Notes: generated from the letters alone by a model not told the origin. 64,000 nucleotides of DNA from Pseudomonas sp. R28(2017) (GCF_002112505.1 NZ_NEHW01000001.1:496001-560000); one strand, 5' to 3'; shown: positions 9,393 to 19,990, counted from the stretch's first letter. Numbers and translations: made by a program.

Positions 9393-10352
9393 ATGCAAAC
9401 CACACCCCGATCTTCTTTCTTCGATATCACCAGCGAACAGGGCCTGTTACGCACCTCGATCGCCGTCACCCTGTTCATCGCCACCATCGGCATCGGCTTC
9501 GGCCTGGCCTCCGGCTCGTTCTCGATCGTCTTCGACGGCGTCTATTCCCTGGTCGACGCCAGCATGAGCGGCCTGTCGCTGGTGGTGGTGAAACTCATCA
9601 CCTCGCACGCCACCAGCCTGCAACTCTCGCGCAAGCTGCGTGAGCGCTTCACCATGGGCTTCTGGCACCTGGAGCCGATGGTGCTGGCACTCAATGGCAT
9701 CCTGCTCAGCGGCGTCGCCATCTACGCGCTGATCAACGCCGTCAGCAGCCTGCTGCAAGGCGGCCGGCACCTGGAGTTCGGCATCGCCATGGTCTACGCG
9801 CTGCTGACCGTGATCGCCTGCGCGACCATCGCCGTGGTCGAGAACCGCGCCAACCGCAAACTGAAGTCGGACTTCGTGCGCATGGACGTGAAAGGCTGGG
9901 TGATGTCGGCCAGTATCACCGCCGCCCTGTTGATCGCCTTCTGCTTCGGCTATGCGGTGCAGGGCACGCAATGGGAGTGGGTATCGCCGTACATCGACCC
10001 GGCGGTGCTGGCATTGGTGTGCCTGGTGATCATTCCACTACCGTTGTCAGTAGTGCGCCAGGCGCTGTCGGAGATCTTCCTGGTGACACCGGGCGACCTG
10101 AAGCTGCACGTTGACGAAGTGGCGCGTGCATTCGTGGCGCGCCACGGCCTGCAGTCGTACAGGGCCTATGTGGCCAAGGTCGGGCGCTCGCGGGAGATCG
10201 AGCTGTATTTCATCGTGCCAAGGACCATGGCTGCGAAAACCATCGATGAATGGGATGCGTGGCGCAACGAGATCGGTGATGCGGTAGGCGGCGAAGGGCC
10301 AGATCGCTGGATCACCGTGGTGTTTACCGGGGATCCAGAGTGGGCTGAATAA
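9393..10352 (+). CDS. Cation diffusion facilitator family transporter
   Basis: 319 residues with about five to six membrane helices. The metal-site motif of the family is visible as FDGVYSLVDA in helix 2 and as an aspartate in VRMDVKGWVMSAS in a later helix; the C-terminal ~90 residues are a cytosolic domain. CDF proteins export divalent metals such as zinc, iron or manganese by proton antiport. The first intramembrane motif is DxxxxxxD. The substrate cannot be told from sequence. Monocistronic: a REP pair lies upstream and a terminator downstream. Confidence 0.85.
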   Translation: MQTTPRSSFFDITSEQGLLRTSIAVTLFIATIGIGFGLASGSFSIVFDGVYSLVDASMSGLSLVVVKLITSHATSLQLSRKLRERFTMGFWHLEPMVLALNGILLSGVAIYALINAVSSLLQGGRHLEFGIAMVYALLTVIACATIAVVENRANRKLKSDFVRMDVKGWVMSASITAALLIAFCFGYAVQGTQWEWVSPYIDPAVLALVCLVIIPLPLSVVRQALSEIFLVTPGDLKLHVDEVARAFVARHGLQSYRAYVAKVGRSREIELYFIVPRTMAAKTIDEWDAWRNEIGDAVGGEGPDRWITVVFTGDPEWAE

Positions 10353-10398
10353 CCAGGAGGGGCGCCCTGCCCCCCCCCTTTACCGGCCAGCCATGAAC

Positions 10399-10437
10399 GA
10401 AAAAGCCCGCGACCATTTCTGGTAGCGGGCTTTGTCT
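10399..10437 (+). terminator. Intrinsic terminator after the CDF gene
   Basis: Stem AAAGCCCGC / GCGGGCTTT with a 14-base loop, followed by TTTGTCTTGTT. It lies between the convergent CDF gene and tRNA-Lys and could serve both. Confidence 0.8.
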
Positions 10438-10446
10438 TGTTGCATA

Positions 10447-10522
10447 TGGTGGGTCGTGTAGGATTCGAACCTACGACCAATTGGTTAAAAGCCAACTGCT
10501 CTACCAACTGAGCTAACGACCC
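10447..10522 (-). tRNA. tRNA-Lys (anticodon TTT)
   Basis: A 76-base cloverleaf on the minus strand: acceptor GGGTCGT paired with ACGACCC, D-loop AGCTCAGTTGGTAGAGC, anticodon arm TTGGCTTTTAACCAA with anticodon TTT, T-loop GGTTCGAATCC, and an encoded CCA end. Confidence 0.98.
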
Positions 10523-10536
10523 GTTGGATGGCGCGT

Positions 10537-10564
10537 ATAATACTGATTTCTAACGGGAAATCAA
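10537..10564 (-). promoter_or_regulatory. Promoter of tRNA-Lys
   Basis: On the minus strand, TTGATT (10564-10559) and TATTAT (10542-10537) are separated by 16 bases and lie about 14 bases before the tRNA 5' end, a good sigma70 match. Confidence 0.65.
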
Positions 10565-10583
10565 TACCTGAGCCTACCTTTTG

Positions 10584-11258
10584 TCAAAAGTAGCGCGTCG
10601 GGTCTGCTACACCCGCTGCCTTGAAGCCGTCAGCACGCAGGCGGCAACTGTCGCATTTGCCACACGCCTGGCCTTCATCGTTGGCCTGATAGCAGGAAAC
10701 CGTCAGGCTGTAGTCCACGCCACGGGCGATACCCGCCTGCACGATCTGCGCCTTGCTCATGTTCTGCAGCGGCGCCTGGATGCGGAAGCCCTGCCCTTCG
10801 ACGCCAGCCTTGGTCGCCAGGTTGGCCATGCGCTCGAACGCCTCGACGAACTCCGGACGGCAATCCGGATAACCGGAATAGTCCACGGCATTGACGCCGA
10901 TGAAGATGTCACGGGCTTCCAGCACTTCCGCCCAACCCAGCGCCAGCGAGAGGAACACGGTGTTGCGGGCCGGCACGTAGGTCACCGGAATGCCCTCGCC
11001 CGGGGTCTCCGGCACATCGATGCTGCTGTCGGTCAGGGCCGAGCCGCCTATGCCATCGAGGTTGAGGCCAATGACCTTGTGCTCGACCACGCCCAGGTCG
11101 CGGGCGACGCGGGCAGCAGCATTCAGCTCGGCGCGATGGCGCTGGCCGTAGTCGAAGCTCATGGTGTAGCAGCTGTAGCCTTCGGCCTTGGCCATGGCCA
11201 CGACCGTGGCCGAATCGAGGCCGCCAGACAGCAGGATTACCGCGCGTTTCTCAGTCAT
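10584..11258 (-). CDS. queC: 7-cyano-7-deazaguanine synthase
   Basis: 224 residues. QueC converts 7-carboxy-7-deazaguanine to preQ0 with ATP and ammonia in queuosine synthesis. The PP-loop motif SGGLDS sits at residues 11-16, and the zinc-binding cysteines cluster in [17 protein letters not shown] near the C-terminus. The ATG at 11258 was chosen over a GTG at 11267 because GAGGAG lies eight bases before the ATG and almost touches the GTG. It follows queE after 16 bases, so the two form an operon. Confidence 0.96.
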   Translation of the reverse strand: MTEKRAVILLSGGLDSATVVAMAKAEGYSCYTMSFDYGQRHRAELNAAARVARDLGVVEHKVIGLNLDGIGGSALTDSSIDVPETPGEGIPVTYVPARNTVFLSLALGWAEVLEARDIFIGVNAVDYSGYPDCRPEFVEAFERMANLATKAGVEGQGFRIQAPLQNMSKAQIVQAGIARGVDYSLTVSCYQANDEGQACGKCDSCRLRADGFKAAGVADPTRYF

Positions 11259-11274
11259 CTCGTTCACTCCTCAA

Positions 11275-11922
11275 TCAACGTCCGGGTTCGTCGTTCCACA
11301 GCAGCTTGTGCAGCTGCAGCTGGAAGCGCACGGGCAGGTTGTCGGCGACGATCCAGTCGGCCAGGTCGGTGGCGCTCACCTGATGATGGCTGGGCGAGAA
11401 CAGCACTTCGCCAGCGCGTTCGGCCAGGTTGTACTGGATCAGCTTGGACACCGCCCAGTCATAGTCCTCACGGGAACAGATGACGAACTTGACCTGGTCG
11501 TTGCGGGTCAGCTGCTCGATGTTCTCGTAGCGGTTGCGGTGCGACTCTTCCGACCCAGGGGTCTTGAGGTCGACCACACGGCTGACGCGCAGATCGGTGC
11601 CCGAAATGTCGAGCGCGCCGCTGGTTTCCAGCGAGACGTCGTAGCCGGCATCGCACAGGCGCTGCAGCAGCGGCAAGGCGTTCGGCTGGGCCAACGGCTC
11701 GCCGCCGGTGACGCAGACGTAGCGCGGCTTGAAGCCGGCCACCTGCTCGAGGATCGAATCGAGGGTGCGAATGGTGCCGCCGGTGAAGGCGTAGGCACTG
11801 TCGCAGTACTGGCAGCGCAGGGGGCAACCGGTCAGGCGCACGAATACCGTGGGCAGCCCAGCCGTTCGCGTTTCACCCTGCAAAGAGTAAAAGACTTCGG
11901 TGATGCGTAATGTGTCTTGCAT
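11275..11922 (-). CDS. queE: 7-carboxy-7-deazaguanine synthase
   Basis: 215 residues. A radical-SAM enzyme that contracts carboxytetrahydropterin to 7-carboxy-7-deazaguanine, the step before QueC. The iron-sulfur motif CPLRCQYC (CxxxCxxC) is near residue 30, preceded by YSLQGETRTAG. The ATG at 11922 (MQDTLRITEV) matches the usual family start; an in-frame GTG lies three codons upstream. First gene of the queE-queC pair, downstream of the Tol-Pal terminator. Confidence 0.95.
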   Translation of the reverse strand: MQDTLRITEVFYSLQGETRTAGLPTVFVRLTGCPLRCQYCDSAYAFTGGTIRTLDSILEQVAGFKPRYVCVTGGEPLAQPNALPLLQRLCDAGYDVSLETSGALDISGTDLRVSRVVDLKTPGSEESHRNRYENIEQLTRNDQVKFVICSREDYDWAVSKLIQYNLAERAGEVLFSPSHHQVSATDLADWIVADNLPVRFQLQLHKLLWNDEPGR

Positions 11923-12040
11923 GCTCGCCACGGGCGTGACAGCTAAACAGGCTGTCCGCCTCCGTCAGGCACTGTCGCGGACTCGACATGGCGTTATCCG
12001 CTACAGCGTGTTTATAAAAAAAGGGCTGTGATTCTAACGA

Positions 12041-12067
12041 AAAAACCCGCGACAGGCGCGGGTTTCT
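12041..12067 (-). terminator. Intrinsic terminator of the Tol-Pal operon
   Basis: On the minus strand the nine-base stem AAACCCGCG / CGCGGGTTT with a five-base loop is followed by a run of Ts, 15 bases after the cpoB stop. Confidence 0.85.
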
Positions 12068-12081
12068 TGCAAAGGTGCAGC

Positions 12082-12897
12082 TCAGAGCTTCTGCAGGTCG
12101 CGTTGCGCCAGTTGCGCGGCGGACGTGCCGGGGTACTGGGTGATGACCTGTTGCAGGATGCCCTTGACCTTGTCGGTGTGGCCCATGCGGCGCTCGACGT
12201 CAGCCAGCTTGTACAGCGAATCTGGCACCTTGCTGTGCTTGGGGTACTTCTGGCTGACCTGGGCGAACGCCTGGCTGGCGGCTGGCAGGTCGCCCTTGGC
12301 CAGGTTCACCTCACCCAGCCAGTACTGGGCGTTGCCGGCGTACTGGCTGTTCGGGTACTTGCGCAGGAAGGCGTTGAACGCCTGGCTGGCCTTGTCGAAG
12401 TCCTTCTGCTTGATCTGGTCGAAAGCCGCGTCGTAATAGAGCTTTTCTTTCGCCGGATCACCGGGCTCGCTGCTGGCGGCCGGTGGTTGTGCAGCAGCGC
12501 CAGCGGCGCCTGCTGCTGCACCGGCGGCGGCATCGGATGCACCACCGGTGGAGGAATTGTCGGGGGTCGCGGCAGGCGCGCCACCACTGTTGATGCGACG
12601 ATCAAGATCCTGGTAACGCTCCAGGTTTTCCTGCTTCATGCGCGACACATCGTTTTGCAACTCTTCGATGATGCCTTGCTGACGGGAAAGTTGATCCTGC
12701 ATCTGTTGCAGCTGCATGAACAGCTGGCCCTGTGCCGAGGCAGGGGTCGAAGCCCCTGCGCCGGCATAGGCGCCGCTCGTGCCATAACCGGAAGGTGGGT
12801 AAGCACCCCCGTTGTCATCAACTACAGGAACCGCAGCCCACGCCGAAAGCGGAAGGCTGAGTGCGAGGACGGTTACAGCACGACGGCACATACGCAT
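12082..12897 (-). CDS. cpoB: Cell division coordinator CpoB (YbgF)
   Basis: 271 residues. A signal peptide (about 1-21, ending SAWA) precedes a coiled coil (about 60-105, LQQMQDQLSRQQGIIEELQ) and, after an Ala/Gly-rich linker (about 110-145), a C-terminal TPR domain with repeats such as YPNSQYAGNAQYWLGE. CpoB is periplasmic, binds TolA and links outer-membrane constriction to PBP1B. It is the last gene of the Tol-Pal operon, six bases after pal. The linker is longer than in E. coli. Confidence 0.94.
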   Translation of the reverse strand: MRMCRRAVTVLALSLPLSAWAAVPVVDDNGGAYPPSGYGTSGAYAGAGASTPASAQGQLFMQLQQMQDQLSRQQGIIEELQNDVSRMKQENLERYQDLDRRINSGGAPAATPDNSSTGGASDAAAGAAAGAAGAAAQPPAASSEPGDPAKEKLYYDAAFDQIKQKDFDKASQAFNAFLRKYPNSQYAGNAQYWLGEVNLAKGDLPAASQAFAQVSQKYPKHSKVPDSLYKLADVERRMGHTDKVKGILQQVITQYPGTSAAQLAQRDLQKL

Positions 12898-12903
12898 AAG
12901 AAC

Positions 12904-13401
12904 TTACTTACGCAGTTCTACGCGACGGTTCTGAGCCCAGGACTGCTCGTCGTTGCCGGTGGCAACTGGACGCTCTTCGCCGTAGGAGACCAGTTCCAGC
13001 TGAGCAGGGGAAACGCCCTGCAGAACCAGGTAGCGCTGAACGGCTTTCGCACGACGCTCACCCAGAGCCATGTTGTACTCGCGGGTGCCGCGCTCGTCGG
13101 TGTTGCCTTCCAGGACAACGCGGTTGCCGTTGGCTTTCAGGTCCTTGGCGTGAACGTCCAGAGCGCGCATGGCTTCTGGCTTCAGGTCCGAGCTGTCGTA
13201 TTCGAAGTAGAAGGTGGTGATTGCGCGCAGGGCAGCTTCTTCGCTCAGGGAGCCGTCAACTGCGCCAGTGTTGGCACCGTAGCCAGCGTTCGGATCAACA
13301 GCGCCTTCACCAGCGTTGTCACCGCCTTTCGAGGAGCAACCTACAGCTACGGCCATGGCCAGAGCCAGCGCAGCAAATTTACCAAACTTCAGCATTTCCA
13401 T
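12904..13401 (-). CDS. pal: Peptidoglycan-associated lipoprotein Pal (OprL)
   Basis: 165 residues. A lipoprotein signal with lipobox AVGC puts the acylated cysteine at residue 22. The OmpA-like domain (about 60-165) has [11 protein letters not shown] and the peptidoglycan-binding stretch [20 protein letters not shown]. Pal anchors the outer membrane to peptidoglycan and binds TolB. In pseudomonads it is known as OprL. It lies between tolB and cpoB. Confidence 0.97.
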   Translation of the reverse strand: MEMLKFGKFAALALAMAVAVGCSSKGGDNAGEGAVDPNAGYGANTGAVDGSLSEEAALRAITTFYFEYDSSDLKPEAMRALDVHAKDLKANGNRVVLEGNTDERGTREYNMALGERRAKAVQRYLVLQGVSPAQLELVSYGEERPVATGNDEQSWAQNRRVELRK

Positions 13402-13456
13402 CGTGAAACTCCTAATGAAACCCCAGTGTGTTAAGCAAAAACGTATTACGCCGCAA

Positions 13457-14758
13457 TCAGTTCAGGTAAGGGGACCAGGACGGTTCTCTGACTTCGCCTT
13501 GAGCGGTAGGAAGTGGGAGCCTCACACGGCCGTTAAGCGACACGAGCATCAAGACTCCCCGGCCCTGCTGGCGGGTGGCGTAGATTAGCATGGTGCCGTT
13601 AGGCGCGACAGTGGGCGACTCATCAAGACTCGTTTCCGAGAGAATCTTTACACTTCCGCGCTGCAAGTCCTGTGCCGCCACTTTGAAGTTGGTGAAACCC
13701 TGTTGGCGATGGATCATCACCAGGGTCTTTTCGTCCGCCGACAGTTTCGGGTTGGCGTTGTAGTTACCCACGAACGTCACACGCTCGGCACCACCACCGC
13801 TGACCGACTGCTTGTAGATCTGTGGCTTGCCGCCACGGTCGGAGGTGAAGTACAGGGTGTTGCCATCCTTGCCCCAGAACGGTTCGGTGTTGATGCCCGG
13901 GCCGGCGGTAACGCGGCTGATCTGGCGCGAGGCCACGTTCATCACGTAGATGTCCGGATTGCCGTCCTTGGACAGCACGAACGCCAGGCGCGAACCATCG
14001 GGCGACCAGGCGGGTGCGCCGTTCAGGCCTTCGAAGTTGGTCACCTGCTCGCGGCGGCCGGTATCGATGTTCTGCACGAAGATGCGCGGGCGCTTCTGCT
14101 CGAACGAAACATAGGCGATACGCTTGCCATCCGGCGCGAAGCGTGGCGACAGGATCGGTTCACGCGACTGCAGCAGTGTCACTGCACGGGCACCGTCGTA
14201 GTCCGAACGCTGCAGGGTGTAGCGGGTGTTGTTGGTGGAGAAGCGCTCGGCCGTCACGTACAGCATGCGGGTCGAGAATGCACCCTTGATACCGGTGAGT
14301 TTCTCGAACGACTGGTCGGCAATGTAGTGCGCCATGTCACGCAGCTGGTCGGTACTGCCCGCCACGCTGCCGGTCAGCACTTGCTGCTCGGTGGCAACGT
14401 TGAACAGCGCGTACTGCACCTGCAGGCGACCGCCCGACGGCACGATGCTGCCAACCATCACGTACTGGGCACCCAGCGCTTTCCAGTCACGGAAGATGAC
14501 TTCGCTGGCCTGGGTTGGCTGGCTGATCATGTTCTGACGCGGAATCGGCGAATAGTAGCCCGAGTTGCGCAGGTCGTTACCAATGATGTCGGCCATGTCT
14601 TCCGGCAGCACGCTGCCACCCTGCAGACCGAACGGCACTACCGCGATGGGCGTGGCCCGATCGCTGCCGCTGGTGACCAGGATGTTCTTTTCCTCTGCCA
14701 TGGCCATGCCAGCCACGCAGCAGAGCATGACCAGCATTCCTCGAAGGAGTTTAATCAC
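13457..14758 (-). CDS. tolB: Tol-Pal system protein TolB
   Basis: 433 residues including an N-terminal signal (about 1-21, ending AMA). The N-terminal domain contains the TolA-interacting region, followed by a six-bladed beta-propeller with repeats such as [28 protein letters not shown] and [15 protein letters not shown]. The start is GTG, overlapping the tolA stop by four bases (GTGA), which implies translational coupling. Confidence 0.97.
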   Translation of the reverse strand: MIKLLRGMLVMLCCVAGMAMAEEKNILVTSGSDRATPIAVVPFGLQGGSVLPEDMADIIGNDLRNSGYYSPIPRQNMISQPTQASEVIFRDWKALGAQYVMVGSIVPSGGRLQVQYALFNVATEQQVLTGSVAGSTDQLRDMAHYIADQSFEKLTGIKGAFSTRMLYVTAERFSTNNTRYTLQRSDYDGARAVTLLQSREPILSPRFAPDGKRIAYVSFEQKRPRIFVQNIDTGRREQVTNFEGLNGAPAWSPDGSRLAFVLSKDGNPDIYVMNVASRQISRVTAGPGINTEPFWGKDGNTLYFTSDRGGKPQIYKQSVSGGGAERVTFVGNYNANPKLSADEKTLVMIHRQQGFTNFKVAAQDLQRGSVKILSETSLDESPTVAPNGTMLIYATRQQGRGVLMLVSLNGRVRLPLPTAQGEVREPSWSPYLN

Positions 14759-15831
14759 AACGCTAGATCCTCAGGTGTAAATGTCATCTTGAACGAACGA
14801 TAACGGTTGAAATCGCTCGGCTTCATACCCTGCATCTCGGTCAAACGACCAATGTTCTTCACTGCAGCCACCGCCGAACTGTCGAACGGACCGTCGCCAC
14901 TGGACTTGATCACGCTGACACCGGTGACGGTACCGTCCGGCAACATGTTGACCTGCAGGGTCACCGTCATGCCCTTACGCGCGGAAGGCGGACGCGCCCA
15001 ACCCTCGGCCGCGCGCATGCGGATCAGGTCGTCGAAGTCGCCGGCCACCTGGTCACCCTGCTCGTCAGCCAGGGCCTGCTGCCGCTCGGTGGTGTCGGAC
15101 AACAGCTCGGCCAGGGCCTGGGCTTTCTTGTCTTCCGCCGACTTGCGGGCCGCTTCCTGTGCTTTCTTCTTCTGAGCATCTGCAGCGGCCTTTTTCTTGG
15201 CCTCTTCAGCTGCCTTCTTCTTCGCTTCCTCGGCCGCCGCTTTCTTCTTGGCGTCCTCGGCTGCTTTCTTCTTCGCGTCCTCGGCGGCCTGCTTCTTGGC
15301 CTCCTCGGCTGCCTTTTTCTTGGCTTCTTCCTCGGCCTGCTTCTTCGCCTCTTCCTCGGCCTTTTTCTTGGCGATGTCGGCCTGCTGCTTCTCGGCGGCT
15401 TTCTTCGCCTCTTCGGCTTTCTTGGACTCGGCGGCTTTCTTGGCTTCGGCAGCCTTCGCAGCTTCCTCGGCCTTCTTCGCCTCGGCGGCTTCGCGGGCTT
15501 CTTCAGCCTTTTGAGCGGCGTCGGCTTTCTTTTGTTCCGCGGCCTTGATGGCCTCCTGCTCGACCTTCTTCTGCTCCAGCTGCTCGACTTCGGTCTGGCG
15601 CGAGGCGGTTTTCTTCGCTTCCCCGGCAATCTTCTGATTGGTCTGGGTGGTCGCCTGGCTCTTCGACTTGAGCTGATACAGGGTAGCCTGAACGATCGGC
15701 TTGGAAGGCGGCAGTTCAGGCGTCATGGCAAAGCTGACGAACAGCAAGGCGAACACCAGCACATGCAGGCCGATGGCCCAGACACTGGGCCAGAAGTAGC
15801 TTTCCGAGGCGGATGGCTCTCGCTGTTGCAT
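14755..15831 (-). CDS. tolA: Tol-Pal system protein TolA
   Basis: 358 residues. One membrane helix (about 14-36, [19 protein letters not shown]), a long Ala/Lys/Glu helix rich in KKAAEEAKK units (about 75-240) that spans the periplasm, and a C-terminal globular domain (about 250-358). TolA carries force from the TolQR motor to TolB-Pal and is the import handle for several colicins and phages. The start overlaps the tolR stop by one base (TGATG). The repetitive central part also gives long spurious frames. Confidence 0.96.
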   Translation of the reverse strand: MQQREPSASESYFWPSVWAIGLHVLVFALLFVSFAMTPELPPSKPIVQATLYQLKSKSQATTQTNQKIAGEAKKTASRQTEVEQLEQKKVEQEAIKAAEQKKADAAQKAEEAREAAEAKKAEEAAKAAEAKKAAESKKAEEAKKAAEKQQADIAKKKAEEEAKKQAEEEAKKKAAEEAKKQAAEDAKKKAAEDAKKKAAAEEAKKKAAEEAKKKAAADAQKKKAQEAARKSAEDKKAQALAELLSDTTERQQALADEQGDQVAGDFDDLIRMRAAEGWARPPSARKGMTVTLQVNMLPDGTVTGVSVIKSSGDGPFDSSAVAAVKNIGRLTEMQGMKPSDFNRYRSFKMTFTPEDLAL

Positions 15832-16283
15832 CAGGGCGCCTCGGTAATCAGGCCAACGTTACCGACACCGGCCTTCTGCAACCCGCCCATGGCGCCCATG
15901 ACGGCACCGTAGTCGACAGCCTTGTCGCCACGAATGAAGACCTGGGTCTGCTTGCCCTGGTCGCGACCGGCGGCAATGATCTTGGTCACTGCGCTGGTCA
16001 TGTCCGGCAAGGTCATGGCCTTGTCCATCTGCTTGTCGGTGTCGACTTCGCTGCCGAGGTTCCAGTAGTAGGTCTTGTCGGTCTTGATGGAGATGGTGAG
16101 GATCTGGACGTTGTTGTCCTGCGGCAAGGCTTCGCTGGAAACCTTGGGCAGGTCGACCTTCACGCCCTGGTTGAGCATGGGCGCCGTCACCATGAAGATG
16201 ACCAGCAGCACCAGCATCACGTCGATGTAGGGCACCACGTTCATCTCGGCGACGGGCTTGCGTTTGTGGCGAACTCGGGCCAT
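15831..16283 (-). CDS. tolR: Tol-Pal system protein TolR
   Basis: 150 residues. An ExbD/TolR protein with a single N-terminal helix (about 19-39, YIDVMLVLLVIFMVTAP) that carries the proton-accepting Asp21, then a periplasmic domain. With TolQ it forms the proton-driven motor acting on TolA. It starts 14 bases after tolQ ends. Confidence 0.96.
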   Translation of the reverse strand: MARVRHKRKPVAEMNVVPYIDVMLVLLVIFMVTAPMLNQGVKVDLPKVSSEALPQDNNVQILTISIKTDKTYYWNLGSEVDTDKQMDKAMTLPDMTSAVTKIIAAGRDQGKQTQVFIRGDKAVDYGAVMGAMGGLQKAGVGNVGLITEAP

Positions 16284-16297
16284 GGGCTTCTACCTGA

Positions 16298-16993
16298 TTA
16301 CTCTTCGCTGGTGTGCACTTTGCGGTGCAGGATCGCCTGGAACTCGTCGGCGAAGGTGTAGTAACGGCCAATCAGCACTTCGCTGCGCGCCGCGAAACGG
16401 TTGTAGGCGATGACCGCCGGGATCGCCGCGAACAGGCCGATGGCAGTGGCGACCAGCGCTTCGGCGATACCCGGGGCCACGGTGGCCAGGGTGGCTTGCT
16501 GGGCACTGGCCAGGCCGCGGAACGAGTTCATGATGCCCCAGACGGTACCGAACAGGCCGATGTACGGGCTGGTCGAGCCGACGGTGGCGAGGAACGGCAG
16601 GCTCTGCTCGAGCTTTTCTTCTTCACGCGAGATGGCCACGCGCATGGCACGCGCCACGCCTTCCATGACCGCGTCCGGGTCTACACCCTGCTGCTGGCGC
16701 AGGCGCGAGAACTCCTTGAAGCCGGCGCGGAAGACCTGCTCCACACCGGAATCCGGGTCCGGGTTGCTGCCTGCCTGACGATACAGCTTGGACAGGTCGA
16801 TACCCGACCAGAAGCGCTCCTCGAAGGCATCCAGCGCACGACGACCGGCGCGCAGCATGGTGCTGCGCTGGAAGATCATGATCCATGAGGTGACCGAGGC
16901 GGCCACCAGGGTCAGCATTACCAGCTGTACCACCACGCTGGCATTGCTGACCAGACTCCACATGGAGGTATGGTCGACGACGTTAGCTTCCAC
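16298..16993 (-). CDS. tolQ: Tol-Pal system protein TolQ
   Basis: 231 residues with three membrane helices (about 17-38, 135-158 and 170-193), the MotA/TolQ/ExbB proton-channel fold. Typical features include SSVGTVWGIMN-like GLFGTVWGIMNSF and VAPGIAEALVATAIGL. It starts with GTG, two bases after the ybgC stop. Confidence 0.96.
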   Translation of the reverse strand: MEANVVDHTSMWSLVSNASVVVQLVMLTLVAASVTSWIMIFQRSTMLRAGRRALDAFEERFWSGIDLSKLYRQAGSNPDPDSGVEQVFRAGFKEFSRLRQQQGVDPDAVMEGVARAMRVAISREEEKLEQSLPFLATVGSTSPYIGLFGTVWGIMNSFRGLASAQQATLATVAPGIAEALVATAIGLFAAIPAVIAYNRFAARSEVLIGRYYTFADEFQAILHRKVHTSEE

Positions 16994-16995
16994 GC

Positions 16996-17448
16996 TTATT
17001 CTCCTGCGTTCGATTGATTACCCGAGCCGTCCGCCACAAAGGCGTCGCGCAGCTGGGGGGGTATGGCTCGGGGTTTGAAAGTGTCGGCGCGCACGGCGGC
17101 CACCAGGAACTGCCCTTCGCAGAGCAGCGTTTCATCCTTTTCCCGCCAGACCTGCTGCACGAAGCGCAGGCTGGCGCGATTGAGTTCAAGTACTTGCGCG
17201 GTGACCCTCAGCTGGTCGTCCAGGCGTGCCGGCGCGTGATAGCGGGCTTCGCTGGAATGAACCACGAACAGCAGGTTGTCCTCGGCCAGCTGCGCCTGGG
17301 AAAACCCCAGATGCCGCAGGCGCTCGGTGCGCGCGCGCTCCATGAATTTCAGGTAATTGACGTAATACACCACGCCACCGGCATCGGTATCCTCGTAATA
17401 GACACGACAACGGTGTGCGAACGGTTCCAGGCCATTTTGCGCGCGCAT
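16996..17448 (-). CDS. ybgC: Acyl-CoA thioesterase YbgC (Tol-Pal associated)
   Basis: 150 residues with a hotdog fold. The active-site motif [19 protein letters not shown] near residue 18 has the 4-HBT aspartate. YbgC hydrolyses short-chain acyl-CoA and binds the acyl carrier protein complex; it is the conserved first gene of Tol-Pal operons. ybgC-tolQRAB-pal-cpoB is complete and in standard order here. Confidence 0.95.
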   Translation of the reverse strand: MRAQNGLEPFAHRCRVYYEDTDAGGVVYYVNYLKFMERARTERLRHLGFSQAQLAEDNLLFVVHSSEARYHAPARLDDQLRVTAQVLELNRASLRFVQQVWREKDETLLCEGQFLVAAVRADTFKPRAIPPQLRDAFVADGSGNQSNAGE

Positions 17449-17573
17449 ACTCTAGTGCTTACTCCTCAGCTTGCCAATCCGCTGCGGCAACTGTTTTTTC
17501 TTCATTAATGTCGAATTGCCAGCGCACCATCGGCATGCCAGCGGTAGGACCACGAAAAGCCGGTTTTGATCTG

Positions 17574-18620
17574 TCATTCATCGCCTGGCTCGGAAAATTC
17601 ACCCGCACCGCCCAGGCTGCCGGGCACATTCAAGCCAAAGTGCAGGTAGGCGTGCCGGGTAACCACGCGACCGCGCGGCGTGCGCATGATGTAGCCCTGC
17701 TGGATGAGGTAGGGCTCGAGCACATCCTCGATGGTGTGGCGCTCCTCGCTGATGGCCGCAGCCAGGTTGTCCACGCCCACCGGGCCACCGTCGAACTTCT
17801 CGATCATGGTCAGCAGCAGGCGGCGGTCGGAATGGTCGAAACCGCGCTCGTCGACGTCCAGCAGGTTAAGAGCCATGTCGGCCACCGCCTTGGTGATCTG
17901 GCCCTTGCCGCGCACCTCGGCGTAGTCGCGCACGCGGCGCAGCAGGCGGTTGGCGATACGGGGCGTGCCGCGGGCGCGTCGGGCGATCTCGTAGGCGCCG
18001 TGGTCCTCGATGGCCAGCCCAAGAATGTTGGCCGAACGGCTGACGATAGTGGCAAGGTCCTTGTCGCTGTAGAACTCCAGGCGCTGGACAATACCAAAAC
18101 GGTCACGCAACGGGTTGGTGAGCATGCCCGCGCGGGTGGTGGCGCCTACCAGGGTGAACGGCGGCAGGTCGAGCTTGATCGACCGGGCCGCAGGGCCTTC
18201 GCCGATCATGATGTCGAGCTGGAAGTCCTCCATCGCCGGGTACAGCACCTCCTCGACCACCGGTGACAAGCGGTGAATTTCATCGATGAACAGCACGTCG
18301 TGCGGTTCGAGGTTGGTCAGCATCGCCGCCAGGTCGCCCGGCCGCTCGAGGATCGGCCCCGAAGTGCTCTTCACCGATACACCCATTTCCTGGGCGATGA
18401 TATTGGCCAGGGTGGTCTTGCCCAGCCCGGGCGGGCCGAAGATCAGCGTGTGGTCGAGCGACTCGCCGCGCCCACGGGCCGCCTGGATGAACAGCGCCAT
18501 CTGCTCGCGCACCACCGGCTGGCCGATGTACTCGTCCAGGCGCAACGGGCGGATCGCACGGTCCTGGACTTCTTCACGGTCGCGGCCATTGGCGGCGATC
18601 AGGCGGTCGGCTTCGATCAC
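17574..18620 (-). CDS. ruvB: Holliday junction helicase subunit RuvB
   Basis: 348 residues. An AAA+ ATPase with Walker [12 protein letters not shown] (about 60), Walker B FIDEIHRL, sensor GATTRAG and a C-terminal winged helix ending in the conserved [16 protein letters not shown]. RuvB drives branch migration with RuvA. The start is GTG, overlapping the ruvA stop by four bases. Confidence 0.98.
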   Translation of the reverse strand: MIEADRLIAANGRDREEVQDRAIRPLRLDEYIGQPVVREQMALFIQAARGRGESLDHTLIFGPPGLGKTTLANIIAQEMGVSVKSTSGPILERPGDLAAMLTNLEPHDVLFIDEIHRLSPVVEEVLYPAMEDFQLDIMIGEGPAARSIKLDLPPFTLVGATTRAGMLTNPLRDRFGIVQRLEFYSDKDLATIVSRSANILGLAIEDHGAYEIARRARGTPRIANRLLRRVRDYAEVRGKGQITKAVADMALNLLDVDERGFDHSDRRLLLTMIEKFDGGPVGVDNLAAAISEERHTIEDVLEPYLIQQGYIMRTPRGRVVTRHAYLHFGLNVPGSLGGAGEFSEPGDE

Positions 18621-19234
18621 TTGGTAATCATCCCTTTAAGGCTGCGACGAATGAGCTCTTCGCTGCTCAGGCCGGCCTTGTCCTTGATCGCGGCGATTGC
18701 CTTGCTCGCTTCCTGCGGCTTGTAGCCCAGGGACACCAGGGCGCTGACCGCATCGGCTTCGGCGGAAGACTCGCTGGCCACCGGCAGCGGGCCATCGGAG
18801 ACCAGGGTGAACATGGCCGGGGAGGTTTCCCAGGCCTTGAAGCGGTCCTTCAGCTCGACCAGCAGGCGCTCGGCGGTCTTCTTGCCGACACCGGGCACGC
18901 GCACCAGGACCGAGGCGTCCTGGGCCTGCACGCAGCGCACCAGTTCGTCCACTTCCAGGCCGGACATCAGCGCCAGGGCCAGCTTCGGGCCTACGCCATT
19001 CAGGCGGATCAGCTCGCGGAACAGCTCGCGCTCGCGCTTCTCGGCAAAGCCATAAAGCAGGTGGGCATCTTCGCGCACGACCAGGTGGGTATGCACGGTC
19101 ACTGGCTCGCCGACCTTGGGCAGGCGATACAGGGTGGTCATCGGCACTTCCAGCTCATAGCCCACGCCGTTGACGTCGATAATCAGGTGCGGCGGCTGTT
19201 TCTCCGCCAGGGTGCCGCGCAAACGTCCAATCAC
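18617..19234 (-). CDS. ruvA: Holliday junction helicase subunit RuvA
   Basis: 205 residues with the RuvA OB-fold start (GTG start, MIGRLRGTL), two helix-hairpin-helix units ([18 protein letters not shown] and [19 protein letters not shown]) and the flexible C-terminal RuvB-binding domain. It tetramerises on four-way junctions. Second gene of ruvCAB; about 110 bases separate it from ruvC. Confidence 0.98.
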   Translation of the reverse strand: MIGRLRGTLAEKQPPHLIIDVNGVGYELEVPMTTLYRLPKVGEPVTVHTHLVVREDAHLLYGFAEKRERELFRELIRLNGVGPKLALALMSGLEVDELVRCVQAQDASVLVRVPGVGKKTAERLLVELKDRFKAWETSPAMFTLVSDGPLPVASESSAEADAVSALVSLGYKPQEASKAIAAIKDKAGLSSEELIRRSLKGMITK

Positions 19235-19343
19235 GTTCCGATCCTTCCTCTCGGGGAGCCGGTCGAAGACCGCTCAACCCTATCAGCAAATGCACCGGGT
19301 GAACGTTTCACCCGAACAAAATGTGTATCAGCGCATGAAGCGC

Positions 19344-19868
19344 TTACAGACGCAAGCGCCCGCCGCGCCGCCGCGCCGTGGCCAGGCCGTGCGGCACCAG
19401 GCTGGAGCGGGTGTGGGCATGGCACAGGGCGATGGCCAGGGCGTCGGAGGCGTCGATCTGCGGCTTCTGGGTCAGCTTGAGCAGGTGCATGACCATCAGC
19501 ATCACCTGCTCCTTGTTGGCCCCGCCGCTGCCGGCGACTGCCTGCTTGACCTGGCTGGCGCTGTATTCGGCGATTTCCAGGCCGGCTTCAGCGGCAGCCA
19601 CGATGGCTGCGCCGCGAGCTTGGCCGAGCTTGAGCGCGGAGTCGGCGTTGCGCGCCATGAACACGCGCTCGATGCCCATGGTCACCGGGCCGTGCTGGGC
19701 GATGATCTCACTGACACCGCGAAAAACGATCTGCAACCGCTCTGGCAACTCGCCGCTGCCAGTGCGGATGCAGCCCGACGCCACGTACTCGCAACCTCGG
19801 GTGGTCTGGCGGACCACACCGTAGCCGGTGATGCGCGAGCCGGGGTCGATACCAAGAATCAGAGTCAT
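19344..19868 (-). CDS. ruvC: Crossover junction endodeoxyribonuclease RuvC
   Basis: 174 residues. RNase-H-like resolvase with the catalytic acidic residues visible: Asp8 in [12 protein letters not shown], a glutamate in GIERVF, and aspartates in [13 protein letters not shown]. It cuts Holliday junctions bound by RuvAB. The ATG at 19868 follows a REP pair that separates it from yebC. Confidence 0.98.
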   Translation of the reverse strand: MTLILGIDPGSRITGYGVVRQTTRGCEYVASGCIRTGSGELPERLQIVFRGVSEIIAQHGPVTMGIERVFMARNADSALKLGQARGAAIVAAAEAGLEIAEYSASQVKQAVAGSGGANKEQVMLMVMHLLKLTQKPQIDASDALAIALCHAHTRSSLVPHGLATARRRGGRLRL

Positions 19869-19890
19869 AGCGCCTGCGTGTTCAAAATGT

Positions 19891-19990
19891 ACCGGCCTAT
19901 TCGCGGGCAAGCCCGCTCCCACAGGGATCGCACCACACTTGAACCCGGTGCAATATCTGTAGGAGCGGGCTTGCCCGCGAATAAGCCCTG
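19891..19990. repeat. Inverted pair of P. putida-type REP elements
   Basis: Two facing REP copies (19891-19927 and 19957-19990) between yebC and ruvC. They are of the same family as those at 2.4 and 9.3 kb and probably end the yebC transcript. Confidence 0.9.

Noticed and set aside
10575..10600. CTTTTG-T-CAAAAG dyad near the queC stop as a terminator
   Set aside because: Short AT-rich palindrome overlapping the end of queC; no T-run after a GC stem.
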